Source: Elymus sibiricus (lineage: Eukaryota; Streptophyta; Magnoliopsida; Poales; Poaceae). Taken from it: DNA of 64,000 bases. The notes beneath the pieces were generated by a model, which worked only from the letters and a program-made list of their open reading frames with translations, was not told the origin of the DNA and ran no database searches. Every line of letters begins with the position of its first letter. Position 1 is the stretch's first letter. The DNA lies in NCBI GenBank assembly GCA_039707655.1, contig CM077663.1:437489830-437553829 (forward strand), given 5' to 3'. This document shows, piece after piece, positions 58,029 through 64,000 of the stretch. The position numbers were made by a program, and so were the translations under genes.

Positions 58029-61000
58029 ATGTCTTCTTCGGGATATGTGGTTGTTCCTCGGTGCTCGGTGATCTTCGATGGCACCAACTATGCTGAGTTT
58101 GTGGGTTTCATGCGCATCCACATGCGCGGTCTTCTCCTGTGGGGCGTTCTCTCGAGCGAGGTCCCGTGTCCGCCTTGCCCTGTTGCTCCTGTGGCTCCTA
58201 CCCCGCCGGTCCCGCCTGTTCTTGCTGCTGATGCTTCTCAGGCTGATCAGGATACAGCCAAGGCCCTTGATGATGCTGCGGTTGATGCTTATGATCAGCA
58301 GGTATCCGCTTACTCAGATGCTCTTTCTGTTTACCGGGATGATCTGTCTGCTTATACTCAGTGGAGCAATGATGATGCTCGAGCTGCTGCTGTCCTCACT
58401 GGGAGTGTGTTACCTCAGTTTGCTTCTGAGTTCATGGGTCTCGGCACTGTTGCTGCGATGTGGTCTTATCTTTGTCAGCGATATCAGCCCTCTGGTGATG
58501 CTCTCTACTTGTCTGTGGTGCGCCAGGAGCATGCTCTTCAGCAGGGTGACTCTTCTGTTTATGAGTTCTACTCACAGAGCTCTGCTATCTGGCGTCAGCT
58601 TGACTCTCTCAGGACAGTTGTTTGTGGTACTTGCCGTTGTTGCCAGACTACGCGGTCTGACTTGGAGTTTCATCGTCTCCATGAGTTCTTGTCTCGCCTC
58701 CGTCCAGAGTTTGAGCCTCGGCGTGCTCACCTGCTTGCTCGTGGTCGTGTTGTTGGGGAACGTTGCATGGGAAACAAAAAATTTCCTACGCACACGCAAG
58801 ACCTATCCATGGTGATGAGCATCTACGAGAGGGAGATTGTATCTACATACCCTTGTAGATCGCTAAGCGGAAGCGTTAAGAAACGCGGTTGATGTAGTCG
58901 AACGTCTCCGCGATCCAAATCGCAAGTCGTCCCTCGATCCAATCACGAACTAGTGCCGAACGGACGGCACCTCCGCGTTCAACACACGTACGGCTTGATG
59001 ACGCCTTCACCTCCTCGATCCAGCGAGCGATGGTGAAGTAGTAGATGAGTTCCAGCAGCACGACGGCGTGGTGATGGCGGTGAGGAACAATCTCTGCAGG
59101 GCTTCGCCAAGCGCTACGGAGATTATGACGGAGGAACTAGAGGGCTAGGGTTGCCGGCACACGGCTTGGGAAATCCTGATCTATCCCGTGTGCTAGCCCT
59201 GCCCCTCTATTTATATGTTGAGCCCTGGGGTCTAAACTTGGAGGAAAAACCTCTACAAGGTCGGTTTTGCCCGCACAAGGTCGGTTTGGCCCGCAAGGAA
59301 AGAGTCCAACTCGGATCCCTGCAGTACCGCGCACAAGCGGTAGTACCGCTCCTGAGCGGTAGTACCGCTTGAGCGGTAGTACCGCTTCACCAGAGCGGTA
59401 GTACCGCTTGCGCGGTAGTACTGCCTTACTAGTGGTAGTACCGCTTAAGGCAGCAGCAAAACTTCCTTTTGCACTTTCCAATACCTCGTGGGTTTCATCC
59501 CTTTGGCTCATATAAAGTGTTACTGCATCCGAACACTTCGGTAAACATCCGGAACCCCTTTCGATGAATTCCGGAACCCTTCCGGAGATCAAAACACTAT
59601 TATCACATATATCAATCTTTACCTTCGGACTCTTCCGGAGATCCTCGTCATGTCCGGGATCTTATCCGAGACTCCGAACAACCTTCGGTCACCAACAATA
59701 ACTCAACTATACTAATCGTCACCAAACGTTAAGTGTGTAGACCCTGCGGGTTCGAGAACTATGTAGACATGACCGAGACACATCTACGGTCAATAACCAA
59801 TAGCGGGACCTGGATGCCCATATTGGTTCCTACATATTCTACGAAGATCTATATCGGTCGAACCTCTATGTCAAGGATTCAGTTAATCCCGTATGCTGTT
59901 CCCTTTGTTCTTCGGTATGTTACTTGCCCGAGATTCGATCGTCGGTATCTCTATACCTAGTTCAATCTCGTTATCGGCAAGTCTCTTTACTCGTTCCGTA
60001 ATACAAGATCCCGTGGCTAACACCTTAGTCACATTGCTTGCAAGGCTTCTTGTGATGTTGTATTACCGAGTGGGCCCTGAGATACCTCTCCGTCACACGG
60101 AGTAACAAATCCCAGTCTTGATCCATGCCAACCCAACAGACACCCTCGGAGATACCTGTAGAGCACCTTTATAGTCACCCAGTTATGTTGTGACGTTTGA
60201 TACACACAAGGTATTCCTCCGGTGTCAGTGAGTTGCATGATCTCATGGTCATAGGAACAGATACTTGACATGCAGAAAACTATAGCAATAAACTGACACG
60301 ATCATATGCTATGTTTATAGTTTGGGTCTTGTCCATCACATCATTCTCCTAATGATGTGATCCCGTTATCAAATGACATCTCATGTCTATGGCTAGGAAA
60401 CCTTAACCATCTTTGATCAACGAGCTAGTCTAGTAGAGGCTTACTAGGGACACTTTATTTGTCTATGTATCCACACATGTATTTGAGTTTCCAATCAATA
60501 CAATTATAGCATGGACAATAAACGATTATCATGAACAAGGAAATATAATAATAACCACTTTATTATTGCCTCTAGGGCATATTTCCAACACGTGTTTCTA
60601 TTTCGGAGGTGCTTGCAGAGCTTCGTGCTGAGGAGACCCGACTTCGTTCTGCTGGTCTGCTTGTGGTTCCCACGGTTCTTGCTGCCAGAGTTCCTGTGTC
60701 GTCTTCTCGCCTCACCCCTCCACCGCTCCTGCCCACACCTCCAGGGGGGGCTGGTCGCCCTCCTTCTTCAGGAGAGGGTCGACCGCGCTCGCACACCTTC
60801 TGTGGCTACTGCAACAGGCCAGGTCACCCAGAGTCTGATTGTTACAAGAAGCAGAAAGACTTGAAGCGCTCCTCTTCTAGTGGGACTCGTGCGTCTTCCT
60901 CGACTCCTTCACTCACTGACCAGGATATTATGCGACTCAAGCGCATGTTGGCTTCCTCTGGTTCTTCCTCGACGGGTTCTGTTGTCGCTGTGACTGCCAC

Positions 61001-64000
61001 CACCACTCCGCCCCCGCTAGAGCCTACTCAGTCAGGTACATCCTCGTGGGTTCTGGATTCTGGAGCTTCTTTTCATATGTCTTCTGATTCTTCTGCTTTA
61101 TCTTCTCTTCGACCTCTTGATTTTCCTCTTAATGTTCTCACTGCCGATGGCACACCTCTTCCTGTTGCTAGTCGTGGCATCCTTTCTACTCCGTCTTTTT
61201 CGGTCCCTAGTGTTTCTCATGTTCCTCGTCTTACCATGAATCTTTTTTCCGCTGCCCAACTTACTGATTCTGGTTGTCGCGTCATTCTTGATGTCGACTC
61301 TTGTTCTGTTCAGGACCGTCACACTCAGGCTCTGGTTGGCGCTGGCCCTCGGCGCCGTGAGTCTGAGGGCCTTTGGGAGGTTGACTGGCTTCGTGTTCCT
61401 TCCGCTGCTACCACATACGCCAGCTCACATGCTCTTGCTGCCTCCTCTTCTGCGTCCTTCCAGCAGTGGCATCATCGCCTTGGTCACATCTGTGGCTCTT
61501 GCTTGTCCTCATTAGTACACCAAGGCGTCTTAGGGTCTGTCTCTGGTGATGTTTCGTTGCATTGTGATGGTTGTAGGCTTGGCAAACAGACTCAGTTACC
61601 TTATCCTACCAGTGAGTCTGTATCTCAGCGTCCTTTTGACTTAGTTCATTCTGATGTATGGGGTCCTGTTCCTTTCGACTCGAAAGGGGGTCATCGCTAC
61701 TATGTTCTGTTTATTGATGATTTCTCTCGCTACACTTGGCTTTATTGTATGAAATCTCGCAGCGAGGTTCTCCCCATATACAAGCGATTTGCTGCCATGG
61801 TTCGCACTCAATTTTCCACGCCTGTCTGTATCTTTCGTGCTGACTCAGCTGGAGAGTATATCTCTCACATGTTGTGTGGTTTTCTTGCGGAGCAGGGTAC
61901 TCTTGCCCAATTCTCTTGCCCCGGTGCCCATGCTCAGAATGGCGTTGCTGAACGCAAACATCGCCATTTACTTGAGACGGCTCGGGCGATGATGATCGCC
62001 GCCTCTCTTCCACCTCATTTTTGGGCTGAGGCCGTTTCTGCATCCACCCACCTCATCAACATTCAGCCATCGGCTGCCTTGCAGGGTGGTATTCCTATGG
62101 AGCGTCTCTCTGGTCACTCTCCTGACTACTCCGCTCTTCGTATGTTTGGATGCGTGTGCTATGTTCTTCTTGCTCCGCGAGAACGAACCAAGTTGACTGC
62201 TCAGTCCGTTGAATGTGTTTTCCTTGGCTACAGTGATGAGCACAAGGGCTATCATTGTTGGGATCCTGTTGGTCGCCGGCTGCGCATTTCGCATGATGTG
62301 ACTTTTGATGAGTCCCGTTCTTACTATCCGCGTCCCTCCTCCTCGAGCTTTTCCGTGGAAGATATTTCCTTCCTTCTCCTTCCCGACACATCTCCCTCGG
62401 TGCCTCCTGTCTTTCCCTCTTCCCCGATGAGTATCCCTCCACCTCCTACACCACCGGTACCACCATCTTCTCCCTCCTCCTCCTCTCCCTCGTCATCTCC
62501 CTCTCCACCCTCCTCTCCAATTTTTCGACCTCACTCCCCTTTTCCTCTCCACTACACTCGTCGTCCTCATGCTGAGGATGATCCTACTGATGTGCCCTCT
62601 ACTTCCGGTGCACCTCCTCTCACGCCTACACCGATCCATAACCTCCGTGTTAGGCCTTGTCCCCCACCTGATCGCTATTCTCCTGACCGGTATGGTCTTT
62701 CTGCCATTGCTGAGCCCACCACCTATCGGGCTGCCATGACTCAGCCTGAATGGCAGCTTGCGATGGCCGAGGAGCTTGCGGCGCTTGAGCGCAATGGCAC
62801 GTGGGATCTGGTTTCTCCTCCTTCTGGTGTTCGTCCCATCACGTGCAAGTGGGTCTATAAGATCAAGACTCGCTCCGATGGTTCTCTTAAGCGTTACAAA
62901 GCTCGTCTTGTGGCTCGTGGCTTTCAGCAGGAACATGGGCGCGATTATGATGAGACTTTCGCTCCTGTGGCCCACATGACCACTGTCCGCACTCTCCTTG
63001 TTGTGGCTTCTGTTCGTCATTGGCCCGTGTCTCAGCTTGATGTTCAGAACGCATTTCTCAACGGTGAGTTGCGTGAGGAGGTCTATATGCAGCCCCCTCC
63101 GGGGTACTCTGTTCCTGATGGTATGGTCTGCCGCCTTCGGCGCTCCCTCTATGGCCTTAAACAAGCCCCTCGCGCATGGTTCTCGCGGTTCACCTCTGTG
63201 GTGACTGCCGCTGGCTTCTTGCCTAGTGATCATGATCCAGCATTGTTTGTCCACACCTCTCCCCGTGGTCGGACTCTTCTCCTTCTATATGTAGATGACA
63301 TGATCATCACTGGCGACGATTCTGAGTATATTGCCTTTGTTAAGGCCCACCTCCGGGACCAGTTCTTCATGTCTGATCTTGGTCCTCTTCGCTACTTTCT
63401 TGGGATTGAGATTTCTTCGACCTCTGAAGGCTTCTTCATCTCTCAAGAAAAGTATATTCAGGATCTTCCCTCCCAGGCCGCCCTTGGTGATGATCGCACC
63501 GTTGTGACTCCTATGGAGCTCAACGTTCAGCTTCGTGCTACTGATGGTGATCCTCTAGCTGATCCCACACGGTATCGCCACCTCGTTGGGAGCCTTGTCT
63601 ATCTCGCTGTCACTCGTCCTGATATATCCTATCCTGTTCACATTCTCAGTCAGTTCGTTTCAGCTCCCACCTCTGTCCACTATGGTCACCTCCTACGTGT
63701 TCTACGCTACCTTCGTGGCACGATTTCACACCATCTTTTCTTTCCCCGCTCCAGCTCTCTCCAGCTCCAGGCCTACTCTAATGCTACATGGGCTAGTGAT
63801 CTTACTGATCGTCGCTCGCTGTCTGCTTACTGTGTCTTTCTTGGAGGCTCTCTCATTGCCTGGAAGACGAAGAAACAGACAGATGTTTCTCGCTCGAGTA
63901 CGGAGGCTGAGTTGCGAGCGATGGCTATGTTGACGGCTGAGGTGATCTGGTTACGATGGTTACTCGAGGACTTTGGTGTTTCTGTTGCTGCACCGACTCC
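58029..64000 (+). pseudogene. Copia gag-pol, open throughout but split by a solo LTR, 3' partial
   Basis: Gag runs from ATG 58029 to 58750. After the solo LTR and one TSD (58751-60595) the same frame continues from 60596 to the window end with no stop that I could find, about 1,135 codons. Marks in order: gag (TNYAEFVGFMRIHMRGL, FYSQSSAIWRQLDSL), zinc knuckle [14 protein letters not shown], protease [18 protein letters not shown] (HHRLGH...CDGCRLGK), integrase D,D,E ([22 protein letters not shown]), a Pro/Ser-rich linker (62320-62530), [11 protein letters not shown] to [11 protein letters not shown], and RNase H. The first RNase H acidic site reads YSNATWAS where YSDADWAG is usual, so an Asp is replaced by Asn. 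The solo LTR blocks any full product. Confidence 0.88.
58751..60590 (-). mobile_element. BARE1/Angela-type solo LTR (1,840 bp), CGTGT TSD
   Basis: Reverse complement of the same LTR family as 26705-28528, complete from TGTTGGGGAACG (58751) to the terminal TTTCCAACA (60590). CGTGT is repeated at 58746-58750 and 60591-60595. No internal domain, so it arose by LTR-LTR recombination. Termini are intact TG...CA, unlike the element at 26705-35637. It carries the AGCGGTAGTACCGCT palindrome cluster at about 59333-59455. Confidence 0.95.

Larger units (their letters stand above)
57459..64000 (+). mobile_element. Copia retrotransposon with very short (107-bp) LTR, 3' end outside window
   Basis: The 5' LTR 57459-57565 starts TGTTAGATGTG and ends TCTCTAACA. 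TGGTATCAGAGGCC (57566), the initiator-Met tRNA primer-binding site form, follows at once. A GC-rich leader leads to gag at 58029. The element lies inside a LINE remnant; the left target is GCATC, and its partner would be expected after the 3' LTR beyond the window. A BARE-type solo LTR sits in its gag region. Confidence 0.88.

Overview
This is plant nuclear DNA from a grass. The repeat families (BARE1/Angela/WIS-type Copia LTRs, CACTA elements with TTAGTCCCGGTTGG subterminal palindromes, Stowaway MITEs, very long LTRs) and the cereal-type jacalin lectin point to the Triticeae (wheat, Aegilops, barley group). Most of the window is nested transposable elements. I find three loci that look like intact host genes: two near-identical jacalin-related lectin genes (9085-9826 and 36596-37334, plus strand, three exons each) and a TEN1 telomere-capping gene (48069-47528, minus strand, three coding exons, 125 aa). 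No rRNA, tRNA or CRISPR was found.

Layout. 1-5211: 3' part of a CACTA element (TNP2-type transposase with a frameshift, a small coiled-coil/membrane ORF, subterminal repeats, a TTC microsatellite, and six copies of a 27-bp palindrome). 5533-7022: a complete small CACTA element with a TTA target-site duplication (TSD). 6807-14195: duplication copy A (CACTA 3' end, lectin gene, gypsy remnant, DUF594-like remnant, USP-like remnant). 14395-21845: a candidate Helitron containing a 5.1-kb solo LTR with a perfect ATATC TSD. 21846-25378: AT-rich spacer with a Stowaway MITE, a two-unit repeat and a TTGCAACA-rich element. 25379-46426: duplication copy B, with the same order of parts, later interrupted by an 8.9-kb Copia element (26705-35637), a MULE-like element (38005-38530) and a gag-only LTR element (42289-45201). 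47528-49060: TEN1 and its leader. 49100-56700: small repeats, a multi-copy non-coding repeat locus with a 232-bp solo LTR, and a possible minus-strand promoter. 56730-64000: LINE reverse-transcriptase remnant, interrupted by a Copia element with a 107-bp LTR, whose gag-pol frame is itself interrupted by a BARE-type solo LTR.

History read from the sequence. The block CACTA end + lectin + gypsy remnant + DUF594 + USP is present twice. The first 3.6 kb of the two copies is almost identical, while the rest is clearly more diverged, so two events (or later gene conversion) are implied. The Copia, MULE and gag-only elements are in copy B only and so date after the duplication; copy A supplies the empty sites for the Copia and gag-only insertions. 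Both USP copies are broken in different ways. The lectin copies stay open and spliceable, but both have lost the usual sugar-binding GxxxD residues.
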